Assembly: GCA_000827325.1 (NCBI GenBank)
Contig: KN832879.1
Location: 620,001 to 684,000, forward strand
DNA from: Oidiodendron maius Zn
Lineage: Eukaryota > Ascomycota > Leotiomycetes > Myxotrichaceae
Reading direction: 5' to 3'
DNA: 64,000 nt
The position numbers and the translations under genes are program-made. Shown one piece after another: positions 52,427 to 63,010 of this stretch. Position 1 is the first letter of the stretch; every line of letters starts with the position of its first letter. The notes beneath the pieces were generated by a model, which ran no database searches, had not been told where the DNA came from, and saw nothing but the letters and a program-made list of their open reading frames with translations.

Positions 52427-55400
52427 ATGACAGAACGCACAGTACTGCGAGAAACGCGGGCCCTACAGGAGGACGATACCATCTCCATCACTTCTACACA
52501 GGAGGAGGAGTACACCTCAGATCAAGAATTTTTAGTGGAAAGAGTTCTGGCCGAGAAAAGAGACGCAAACAACAAGGTTTCATATTTAATATTCTGGGCG
52601 GGGTACCCCGAAGAGAAGTCCACATGGGAGCCAAGGAACAACATCCAGGATCCTGCAATCCTCGAAGCATGGGAGGAGCGCAAGGGCCAAGAGGCCGCTG
52701 GGGCCAAGCCCGCATTTGACCTGCACAGATTTAATTCTCGACTTGCTAAGATAGGGCTAGCAAGGGTTGAACGCCACCAACTCCGGAAGGCAAAAAGGAG
52801 ACTGCTCGGCATACCCGCGTCGTCCTCCTCCGAGGAAGATGCTGGTAATACTGACGGTAGCGACTCTAGTGAAGCTGTCGAATCAAATGAGCTACCGGAC
52901 GATGACATTGTGGCGAAGAGGAATGCAGAACAACCATTTCGAAGTCAAAATGAAGGGAGAACTGCGCGAGATCCTGATTTTGAGACTTCTGATATAGAGC
53001 CCTATCGCAGGCGACTATCCACAAGAGTACAAAGCGAAGATGAGAGTGACTCTTCTAGTTTAGACAATGACTTCCTTGTTGGAGACAAGAAAAAAACACA
53101 GCGGAAGGCATTGCAAGCCATACGGCAAAGGCGAGAACGAAGCCTGAGAAAGGTATTAAAAGATGATGGATCAAAGGTGTCTGGGGATGAAGATAAATAT
53201 GCTGCGGAAAGAACGTTAGATGTAAGTACTATGATGCGAGTCTTTCTAGTACCTGATTCTGATATAGTGGAAAGCAGTTGTCAAAGGCTCGCAAACTTTC
53301 TCAGTTGGCTATTGATGTCCAACTTATTGGGGAGCAAGAACAGCAGCAAATTAAAAATCCCCCGCAGACTCAAGCTCAAGAGGCATCAAAAATTGTGGCC
53401 CCTGGGAAGCTTGCATCGGAGAATGTTTCTCCAAGCCAACACCCGGCGAAAGCCCGCCAACCTCAGTCTACAGGTACAAACGCCTCTGTTGTAAGAGGAA
53501 GAGGTGCTACACGAGGTGGCCACTTGGCACGCAGAAATGTATTTGAACGGCGTGAGCCTGTAAAAAAGAGACGAAGTTTCATTGAAACAGCTTCGGACCC
53601 ATCTAAGGAGCCAAAACTTTTTCCGAACTGGAGCTTACGCAGAAAGGCAGAACTCGCAGGCAGGGGCAAGGCAGATGCTGCTCCAGACCTTACAGCTCTT
53701 GGCGGTCTATTTGACCCATCAAATCCCTCTTCATTTAAGCCCTTGAGACCTGCCACGCTACGCCATTTGTCTTCAACTTCAACTCTGCAGGTCTTCAATG
53801 AATCCAACCCCATAGAAATTGGGGAGCCATCTGTGGTTACTAATTCGCGGAAAAACTCTACGACGAGTAATGAATCCGTAGGACGAACAGAATCATTTAT
53901 GCCTTCTACATCTAATAGGCCAATATACAGCTATGATCGACACGGGCACAACGCCATCTGCTACTTTTGGCACCAAAGAGGGACTTGCTCCAAAGGATTT
54001 TCCTGTGGATATATTCATTCTGAAGATCCTTCTCTACCGATTGTTCCTGCCCCCAATAAGTCATCACTGAAGGAGATAACAGCCATCGAAGATATGAAAA
54101 CAGCACGAGCCATACCAACAGAAGCCTGTTCGCCTCCCTCAAGACGACGAAGCATTAATGAAATATGCTTTTTCTGGAATAAGAATGGCACCTGCATAAA
54201 GGGCGCTGACTGTTCCTTTGTACATGACAATTCAGCCAATTTACCTTTAGCGCCCGATCCGATTATTTCTCGTAGAGACGCGTCTGGTCCTAACCTCCGC
54301 GGACATGATCATTGGCCCGAAGAAGAAGACAGACAAGTCCAAAACGAAAGAGATCGTCGAATATCAAGTGATCGGTATGAATCTAGAACCGAGCATCAAT
54401 TTATGCACCACAATATCCCGCCTCTGGTGGAGAACAACTCAACTGGGGTTACCGGTATAGACCTATCAACCAGACAGCCATGGAATGAGCGAGATCCTTT
54501 TAACTCGATATGCTACTTTTGGCATAACACTGGTACCTGCGTGAAGGGGTTAGAGTGTAACTATATTCACAGCCACCGAGACGACTTACCTGTAGCCCCC
54601 CACCCTAGTGACAAAGCCTCAAAGCCATGCAAGTTCTGGGCCGTAGGCGATTGCTATTTGGGGGCAAGATGCCCATACATGCACTCACCTAGAATGCCCG
54701 AAGCTCCTGCTCCTGTAGCCTCTCCATCGGAATATCGAAAGAGTGTCTCGTTCGCGACTGAGGATTGCGGACCTGAGTCTGACAAAGTCGGCCCTGCGCA
54801 ATCCAAGAAGGGCCCTGGACCACCCCCAGAAGAAGCGGAGCGTTTTGACAGAACGTGCGTTTTCTGGACTAGAAACGATTGTTACCGCGGCGAGTCTTGC
54901 TGGTACAATCATTCTTACGATGCTGAGCGCCCCCAGGAGACAGAGCCGGTCCTTCGCCATTCCTCTGACCAGGCCATAAAAGGAGGCGAGGGTCAGAATA
55001 GCCGGAAATCTCTTGGGGATCGTGACATAACGGACCGTGTTCATACGCACTCTCCTCTACAGATAGGGGACGGGACTCTAACTTTCTTGTCTTCAGATTT
55101 CGAAACTTCAGATATTGCAGTGAGTACGACGATGAGTGCCAAGGTGGGTGTCAAGGCAACAAAGATCAGCATGGAAGAATATCGGAAGAAGACAGACAAA
55201 ATACTCAATCATCGAGTCAAAGAAGTCGTCTTTGGAAATAACGAGCCCCAGTCTGTTGTTCTTGACTTTGGCGAGATTGCAGATGGTGCCAATCAGCCAT
55301 GGAGTCGATCATTTTCGGAAGCCCGTAGTTTTAAATTTCGCCAGATATGCACTGCTCAAGATTTCGAGGCCCTTTATAGCATCCTTCCACGTATGGTATA

Positions 55401-57546
55401 CTGGAATGGGGGCCTAGCTACTATTCCAGCTGATAGAGTTGCTATGGAGAAGATGGAGACATTTTCTCAACGTTTACAGCTTTGTTCAGGAGGCGTAATC
55501 TCAGTTTCTGAACACTTCACTATTCTCATCTATCCGTCGACGGAAGAGTGGAAAATGCTTGCCACATCCGGAACTTTCTCTCCCGAGGATAAAGTGAGAC
55601 ATCTCATCTTCCAGCCCAGCGTTGCTATCAAGAGAATCGTGGCACCAAAGGGCGAACCCCCTACATTGTTCAGGAAAACTTTAGTCAGGTGCCTGCATGG
55701 ACTACGATACAGGCAATTTCTGCATACAATGAAGTCGGAGCTAATCCATCACTTCTACTTGATGTTTCCGACACATGCCAACGATACCGCAGCTTTTTTT
55801 GCATCATGGCTGTTAGCGTCAGATTCCAGATGCAAAGTTTACAGCAGTCAGATTGAGGGCTCATGGAACTTCTTTGTTAAAAGCCGCGATATACGCGCAG
55901 GAGTTGTACTGATCCACGAGTCCGTTATTCACTGTATAGCCGACTTTCCGTGGCTATACAGTCTGCTTACTCCACCTGTCGCAAATACGATGTTCACATT
56001 CTGGTGTATTAGCGACTCGAATAAGAAATACCCTATCTTCCAATCCCTAGACACCGCAAGCCTAGGACAGATAGCTGTGACTCGGATATTTCCGCATGGA
56101 CACGCGATTTTGCTGACACCAAGTTTTCTCGTGGCCGAACCTGAAAAGGCTAATGTCCTTATTGATTGGTTTCGGAACAAACTTAAAAAGTCAACTCCTG
56201 GGACATGGAAAATTGTCTGCGCTCATGATATTCGTGCATACCTACTTCAGCTTGCTTTAGAGAAGTCGTTGGAACGAGACCAGTTCTACGAAGAGAATCA
56301 TGATAAACCTGCTAAAGACGCAATGGCTTCGAAGCGTGGTTTGAGTTACCAGGCATGCGAAGCCAGATTCATGTGCCATAAGGCGATCTCGGACTTGTCC
56401 AAAGATATCGTCAAGGATCAGCTTTTCGAATCGTATGATTCAGATAACTCGAGTAATAGTGCCAGCCCCATCATCTATGCAGATATGTCAATAGATCCGG
56501 ATAATGAGAAACTTCTCATCACATGGTTTGCGGGATGGTCTATTAGACAGCTGGATAAATTTCGAAAGTATACTGTGGTGGGAACAAACTCGTCCAGTTG
56601 CGAGAAAGCAGTGAGGAGAAAGGACTTCATGAAAGGGCTGACGAAAGCCGCCGCAGGTACACCGTCAGGGAATGCTACTCTTGCAGAGACTTCTATGGAT
56701 CTGGCAGCGCAGGAGACGTTACCCACTATACTTAATAGGACCCTGGAGTCTAATCTGCCTTCAAAGCGTAAGAACAAGTTCAGCATGGCTTCCAGCGCCG
56801 TACAGGAGGGACGGCCAATATCCCCTCGAGATGCCACGAGTTCGCCAAAGCCATCACTAGAATTTGCGGATGGAATAGTCAAAATGGACGCTTCCCAAGA
56901 CCAAGCAGGACAATTACCACAAGTGCCTCGCATAATTACAGGAATTGGTGGGCATTGTGCGGGCTCTGGTATCTCTTCAGGAGGGGTTCCATCCTCATCC
57001 CGAGGCAACATATCTAGTGATAACTATTCCCCGACATGCAAGCCACCCCCTTTCTCGTTAGCTCAGTGCAATGATCCTGGAAGGGAGAAATTGCAATCTC
57101 CACAATCGTCTAAGAGTGATAACTCTAGTGTCTACAGACGTAGCAGTGGCGTGACCATCTGCGTATCCTCCAATGGACCGAAGGTCGTAAATGCAGAATA
57201 TGGGTCTAGACGAGGCTCTACTCAATCCGAAAATAAAGAGGGCAATGGAAATCGTCACATTGAAGAAGTCTTGAAATCCGCGTCTACTTCGCGAGACACT
57301 TCTAGGAAAGGCTCGAATGCGTCATACGCCACACAATCTCTGGATGAGAAGATGGATATCGATTCTCAGGAATCCAGTCGAAATGGTTCCTTGATTGCCA
57401 TGACATTGGATAGTGCTGCCGAGGAGGAATTTAGATACGAGAGCACGACGGCTTGGTACAGGCGTTTGAAGACGGAGGGGAAGGCATGGGAACACATATA
57501 TGTGGATGCAGCAGATGGTGCCTTCAGGGTGATTGGCGTCAAATAG
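52427..57546 (+). CDS. chromodomain protein with five CCCH zinc fingers (Chp1-like candidate)
   Basis: Two exons, 52427-53221 and 53278-57546, are joined over a 56-bp intron (GTAAGT, branch CTGAT, CAG) and give 1,687 residues. Only this acceptor, or one three bases upstream, keeps frame. A chromodomain lies at about 34-87 (EFLVERVLAEKRDANNKVSY, then FWAGYPEEKSTWEPRNNI). F35, W57 and Y60 are in the positions of the methyl-lysine cage. Residues 130-480 are acidic and Ser-rich, then basic. Five CCCH fingers start near 489, 557, 672, 712 and 787, each with the form C-[YFK]-F-W-x(n)-C-x5-C-x3-H. A folded region of about 850-1,260 contains FTILIYPSTEEWKML and VRHLIFQPSV, a possible SPOC-like beta-barrel followed by an alpha/beta part. 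The last 300 residues are disordered. It may read H3K9 or H3K27 methylation and bind RNA; this is inferred. Confidence 0.85.
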
Positions 57547-57683
57547 ATGCTCCTTGGCTTTTTCTACTTTCATGCTAGCATGGCATGGCCTTCAGTAAAG
57601 TGCATGCAGAGATGATACCTAATACAATTATTGATACCCTCGCACATGCTCTCTTTCCGTGGCTACAAATTTCTCTTTATGAC
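57547..57683. terminator. short convergent 3' region between chromodomain gene and ORC5
   Basis: Only 137 bp separate the two stop codons, so the 3' untranslated regions of the two transcripts probably overlap and would be antisense to each other. No specific terminator motif is assigned. Confidence 0.4.
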
Positions 57684-59272
57684 TTACTCAAAGAGGTAGT
57701 CCTCAGCCTCGACTCCCACGCTCCTCGCCACTCCCCTAATCATCTCCCATCCAACTGCAACCCTGTATTTTGTACCAGCCTCCAGCGCGTCTCCGGCATT
57801 AGTAGACCCTACCTTGGCCAGCAGCCTTAGTGTTACGAGAGTCGCAATTCCCATCTCAATATCCGCAGATCCAGCAGTTAACTCTTTCCCTTTCCCATGT
57901 CTTCCTTTAGAATCCGCATCATCTTTAATGGCGTGGAATATTGCTAGCATGCGCTCGAGAACAAAGGCTTGTGGACCAAGTAATTTGCGAGATATCTTGC
58001 GATGTCTAGATACCCCTGGCCGGATCTTTGAGATGACGGTTGCTCCTCCTTTCTTACGCCGTTTTGCGGCTGCTGCTTTCATGAAGAAGATCTGGTCTGT
58101 GCGGGGCGGATTGAAGGACGCGAGGTAGGCCGCAACTAATAGCAGCCTGGAGTAATAGGGGAGTTGCGTGCCTATTCCTTGATACATTTTACCTTGTGCC
58201 GAAGTCGGTGGATGAGTGGAGGTGGTTGGGGGATCAGCGATGATGCTAGGGACCAGGACGCTGTCACTCTGGAATAATGATCGGTTTGCGAGTAGGAGAC
58301 GACTAAATTGAGAGGCGGAATGTGTGCCTTCCAGGACAGGAGCGATAAACCTCGGCCATAGGCGCAGGCAAACTGAACGCATAGAGAGGATATCCCTACC
58401 AGAGTGCTTTGCGAGCGAGTCCCAGACTACTGCTGTGAAGCGACTCCAAACATCTTTCGTCGCTTTAGCGTCTCCGGGAAATTTTGGGGATGGAGTGGTA
58501 AGGGAGAGAATTTGTAGAAGCTCTTGCTTGGTGTAGGGAGGGAAATGGATATGTGGAGTGCCGGGAAAATGTAGGAAGTTTGGGCGCGGGGCTGTCACTA
58601 TGAAAACGGTCGTGAGGTTTGAAATCTAGGTCGTCTATGAGCACCGAGATAGTAGCTTTTGATGGACTTCCACTTACCATTTCGCCAAGCCTGGCTAGAG
58701 CTGGTAATAAAGTTGGTGGTGGCTCTCTCTGACTGTCAATTCCATCAAATACCAAAACAAATCTCTGCTTCGCGTCGCTAATGGCATTTGGACCATGGTT
58801 GTTCAAGATTCGTCCAAGCTCGACGACAAATTGCGCAAGACTCTCACAGCGGCCAATCTTTCCTTTCCAGTCCACAGCTTTTGCAACGGACCCCACCGTC
58901 TGCTCGAGCAAGTGTCTCCCAGTAATGCTTTCAGCGCTCTTGACTATTGCAAATTGTACAATCTCTTCATCTGTGTCTTCTCCCGCATGTCCATCCAGTG
59001 CCGTGCCTGATGTAGAGGCCAGTGCCTCAAGGACGGCTTGTACTATGGCGCTTTTGCCAGTGGCTTCGAGGCCGTATAGAACCAAGTTCTTTTGAGGCGC
59101 TGCCTGGGCCTAGAACGGTGCTTGGTCAGTATATTTGATCCATGTACGTGGGCGGAGTCAACTATACGGAGAGAAGCGTAGCTAATGAACGAATCTGCTG
59201 GTCTCTGCATGGAAACCTAGACCGGATGGCATTTAGAAGCACCTCATTCGGGAGGGAGAATAGGAGCGACAT
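57684..59272 (-). CDS. orc5: origin recognition complex subunit 5
   Basis: AAA+-type subunit of ORC, which marks replication origins in the nucleus. Three exons, 59272-59168, 59109-58678 and 58625-57684, are joined over introns of 58 and 52 bp and give 492 residues. The N-terminus is MSLLFSLPNEVLLNAIRSRF, followed by PCRDQQIRSLATLLS. The Walker A GLEATGKS lies at about 48-55 and the Walker B RFVLVFDGID near 150. ISNLTTVFIVTAPRPNFLHF spans the second junction. The C-terminal winged-helix part includes LPYYSRLLLVAAYLASFNPP and a basic patch (AAKRRKKGG), with VGWEMIRGVARSVGVEAEDY at the end. Length and motifs match fungal Orc5. It converges with the chromodomain gene. Confidence 0.94.
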
Positions 59273-60778
59273 CTAATTTCCAGGACTGAGAGAAATCCCC
59301 TGCGTTAGAGTCGCGTCGGATTTCCGAGGGACGCGCTCTTTGGGCATGAAGCGGACACTTTGGAGGTCGGCTACGGCGTTCCATTCAGACAAGTGCGCCA
59401 CCGCTGGGTAACTTACAATCTCCAATTCACACAAGTTGAGGTTACAAATGATGGCCCGTTTAATAATGTAACAGAAATGCCATTTATAATATTCGCCTCT
59501 TTTCTAACCCAATAACCATATTTCGGGTACGTAAAATAGCGAGTATATTCTACGCCCGTCTCTTGTTTCTAGTCCTTATTATCAGATACAATCCCAGCCT
59601 ATCAACAGGACTACCTTAACATATTTAAATTATATGTAATGCTGTTAGTTTACGTCAATTTTACTTAATGGTATTAAAATTTATGGCGCATTCTGCTCAC
59701 TCTAAAGAGAAACGAATATTTCGGTTTTTAAATAGCACCTTCAAACCATAATTGAGGACTCATAGAATCCTTACTAGTAATCACAACGGTGATTAAGTGG
59801 GTAGGTAATATAAGATGACGATAGATCTACCGCAAAGCACTCATATGGAAATTATAACTAGACGCATGATTCGGTTCTAAGTATCTAATTTTACTTACAG
59901 GTAGGGCAGGAAGCACAGAACGAGGAAGAGGAGTGCGTACTTCTTATGACCTACTCTCCTGTGTAAGGAGCGTGGGCGTGGATTATGTTCAATATCCTTC
60001 TAGTGCCGATGTCAATTTGGTCTCCAAGTTTCATGGCTTTACTTCATCGTCTCATCACTCAAAGCTAGAGTCTCTCCTGAGTGCATCATCCGACCACGGC
60101 TCAACAATAGTACACTGAACAACGGGACTGAAGAAGTGTGCAACCTCTTGGCAAGATGTATTCCGCACATTGCGACGAGAAATATTTGTGACCGCTTTCA
60201 GCCACTCCAGCCCACCAAATAGGGAAGGGGAACGGTAGTTTGGCGCTGAGGATCGCTATCCAACCTGTTTAACGTCCTAATTTCGGTCATGCGGGGACAT
60301 GTCGACATCTAGTGAAGCCGTAGAGATGTGATCTTTAACTGAGTGCCGGGAATAACTGAGATGCAATTTGCCGCGCGCTTAGTCGACGCTACCGATGCAA
60401 CGTAAGTCACGACCTGTGCCGCTTCAGCCCAAATTCCGCTAGTGTGTGAGGACCTTCAACCTTCCAAAATCTCGCAGATAGAATGTCTCGGGATTAGCTT
60501 TGCTATTCATCCACGGTGATTTATTTCACCTATGCTATTGCACCAAAATTTGTCAATTGATCATCTTCGGAAGGCCGTGTTAGTGAGCATTGACCTCATC
60601 GAATCGGCCCCCATCATGTGCTGAACGCTCTGAATATAGTTGCCTTCCTGGCTAAGTTGGAGCCGGCAGCTACCAGTCGTCATATAGGTCCACAGAATCT
60701 CCAGTATATTTGAACTGTAACCTGCAAGGAACTTCCTTACGGTTTAGTTATCGGCAGTATCTCCATATTCATCTCAAC
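59273..60778. promoter_or_regulatory. 1.5-kb divergent region, ORC5 (-) and Zn2Cys6 gene (+); A+T-rich core
   Basis: The section about 59440-59780 is distinctly A+T-rich with many ATATT/TTTAA words. The remainder is near average. No gene, repeat or RNA is seen. The A+T-rich part could be promoter sequence, a nucleosome-poor region or old mutated sequence. Confidence 0.45.
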
Positions 60779-62068
60779 ATGCCTCAACACAAGTTTATCC
60801 CAAAGAGACCGCATAAGAAGTCTAGAGCAGGTTGCCAAACTTGCAAAAGGAAACGAATCAAGGTAGGAACCCTTTCGTATTTCCTCACACGTGGTTTTGC
60901 TCAACTTTCGTAGTGTGATGAGGGATTCCCCTCTTGTACCTATTGCAAGCTAAGAAACATTTCATGCTACTATGGCCAGTCTCAGTGTCCAACAGACAAG
61001 GACTCTCTGTCAGACACTATCCAAACTTTAGTTATGCGACCAAAGACACCCTCTTCGCAAAGTAGCAGCGATACAGATGAGGAAACCATCTCCTTAAGCC
61101 TAAGCCTCATTCCAAACCCCGCATCGTCAGTCGTCTCAGCGGCAGGAAACCTCTCAGTCACAGAGCTGAGATTGATCCATCACTGGTCAACCTCCACGTT
61201 CCAAGATATTTTTGTTGTCTCAAGTCGTGTAACAGACGATATATTACAAAATCAGCTTCCAGAACTGGCATTCCGGAATGGCTTTTTGATGCATGGCATT
61301 CTTGGTGCTGCTTCGCTTCACATGCAACTATTACTCCCGGATCCACGGCAGTTACGCAAACGAACAGACTTTTATCGAACTCGAGCTCTCCGCGAGTTCC
61401 GTCAAGCACTAAATCATATTGCTCCACATGGAGAGAGTTTCGACGCCGCCTTGATTATGTCACTTTTGGTAGTTATTCTCTGCTCACAAGACTATGTGGC
61501 GGACCAAGATGAGACTACATCTACCCGCTGGCTGTCACTATACGCAGGGCTTCGTTCTATTATTAAAATTAGATATCCAGCAGGCGCAACAAAAAAAGAA
61601 CTCTCGCCACTGCTCTGTCGACAACTCACTGATATACGAGTTACCCCGGCTCTCCCAACGATCCTGGTCAATATGGTTCGCATGATTGATTATACTGATC
61701 CTGATTACAAAGGTCTGGAGGCTTATTGTCATGTTCTGGATATCATTGGAGAGCTATACGCTAGTCTTTCTCAAGGTGGTCTCTGCAATGATCTATATGT
61801 CCGAGCACTCACTTTTTGTTCACACCCTTCCGATGAATTCTTAATATATGCGAAGCAGAAACGACCCAGAGCACTCGTTATTCTTATGTATTACCTGTGT
61901 TTCCTAAAGCTCATCCCAAGAGTCTGGTGGATAAAGGGCATCGCGCAGACAGATATGTCAATTATCGCAGCAACAATCGACCATAAATGGTGGCCATATA
62001 TGGATATACCTCTCCGGATTAAGGAAATGACAGATAATCAAGAAATAGCAGACTTACTGCTCAAATAA
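60779..62068 (+). CDS. Zn2Cys6 (Gal4-type) transcription factor
   Basis: Two exons, 60779-60862 and 60914-62068, are joined over a 51-bp intron (GTAGGA..TCGTAG) that splits the zinc cluster, giving 412 residues. The DNA-binding cluster has C19, C22, C29, C36, C39 and C46 in the C-x2-C-x6-C-x6-C-x2-C-x6-C pattern, preceded by basic RPHKKSRAG. This N-terminus resembles the Upc2/fungal-specific TF group. The region from about 110 to 400 is helical (LIHHWSTSTFQDIFVV, FLMHGILGAASLHMQLLLP, FDAALIMSLLVVILCSQ), typical of the fungal transcription-factor effector domain. No coiled-coil linker is obvious after the cluster. The target is unknown and no metabolic cluster is adjacent inside the window. 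Confidence 0.9.
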
Positions 62069-62222
62069 GGTTGAAGTCATTACGCAGATAACTTGTCAAT
62101 ATTATGGGAATAGGACTTTGGTCATCTTTGTTTGTGTTATGACATGATCGACACATGATAACTATCCCAACGCTACCCGGCCTGTTTGCAACTAACTGTT
62201 CACTCCCCTCTGGAGTTATCTT

Positions 62223-62614
62223 TTAATCGCAAGATATATAGTTGCTCAAGCTAGTCTCGCTACCAAACCCACCAAAGCTACCATCTTCGGCGCCCTCTTC
62301 ATCAGCAAGGATGTTGCTAGCGAAACACCGCGGACATAGCTCGTGCTGGCATGACGAACATACGTTAGGCGCTAAATCAGTGAGCTCTGGCCCTTGACGG
62401 ATGATGAGAGAATATCGCATTGCCGGGATAGGATTGAGGCTATTGCACTACGCCAATTGTTGTTAGGCCCATGTACGCATAGTCGTCCAATAACCGGGGG
62501 CATATCCAAGGGGTAGAAGATAAATATACAGACTTGGGAGTAGGCTCCACCGCAACAGAACCAGTAATGCAAGCTTCTAGGAGGAGCTTGGAGGTTAGGC
62601 GGGAAAGGATTCAT
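62223..62614 (-). CDS. small two-exon zinc-binding protein, uncharacterised
   Basis: Two exons, 62614-62534 and 62447-62223, are joined over an 86-bp intron (GTCTGT, branch CTAAC, CGTAG) and give 101 residues. Neither exon alone suggests a gene; only the spliced frame does. The product starts MNPFPPNLQAPPRSLHYWFC. Its cysteines include C20, C21, C28 and the cluster C57-x2-C60-x-H62-x2-C65-x2-C68. The pattern Trp-x-Cys followed by Cys-x2-Cys-x-His-x2-Cys-x2-Cys resembles small fungal zinc-ribbon/RING-like proteins of unknown role. The C-terminal 30 residues are acidic and Gly-rich. It converges with the Zn2Cys6 gene, 154 bp away. Confidence 0.7.
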
Positions 62615-63010
62615 TTTGAATAATTGACATGCTCCGAGGATGGAAATTTATGTGTTACGATGTATGTGATAGGAGGCGGTATAGCCTTTAATATTCCCCG
62701 TTCATATCTATAAGGTTTCTCCTTGAATTGCAGAATATGAGTGTACCTCCTTCTTTATAGTCTGTGAATCACTTAAAGCACTACTCAAGTATGCTACCCA
62801 AGAATTCACTCTCCACGTAATGGGATTGTCCCTCTATGCATATTTATTCACATGAGATCAACTTAGAGAATATTTGTCAACTATTCATTTTAGTCGTAAT
62901 ACGTAAGCCCTCAAAGACGAGGGGTATTGATACATATATGGTACACTCTGTACATCCACGCGCCGTTTTCTCTCTTGAACTCCAAAGTTATTATCAAACA
63001 CTCTTATCCA
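62615..63010. other. intergenic
   Basis: A 396-bp A+T-rich stretch between two minus-strand genes. It should contain the promoter of the small zinc-binding gene. Nothing else is visible. Confidence 0.45.

Noticed and set aside
53222-53277. Frameshift or two separate genes at the chromodomain/CCCH boundary
   Set aside because: A GTAAGT donor, a CTGAT branch and a CAG acceptor join the two frames exactly, so one spliced gene is the simpler reading.
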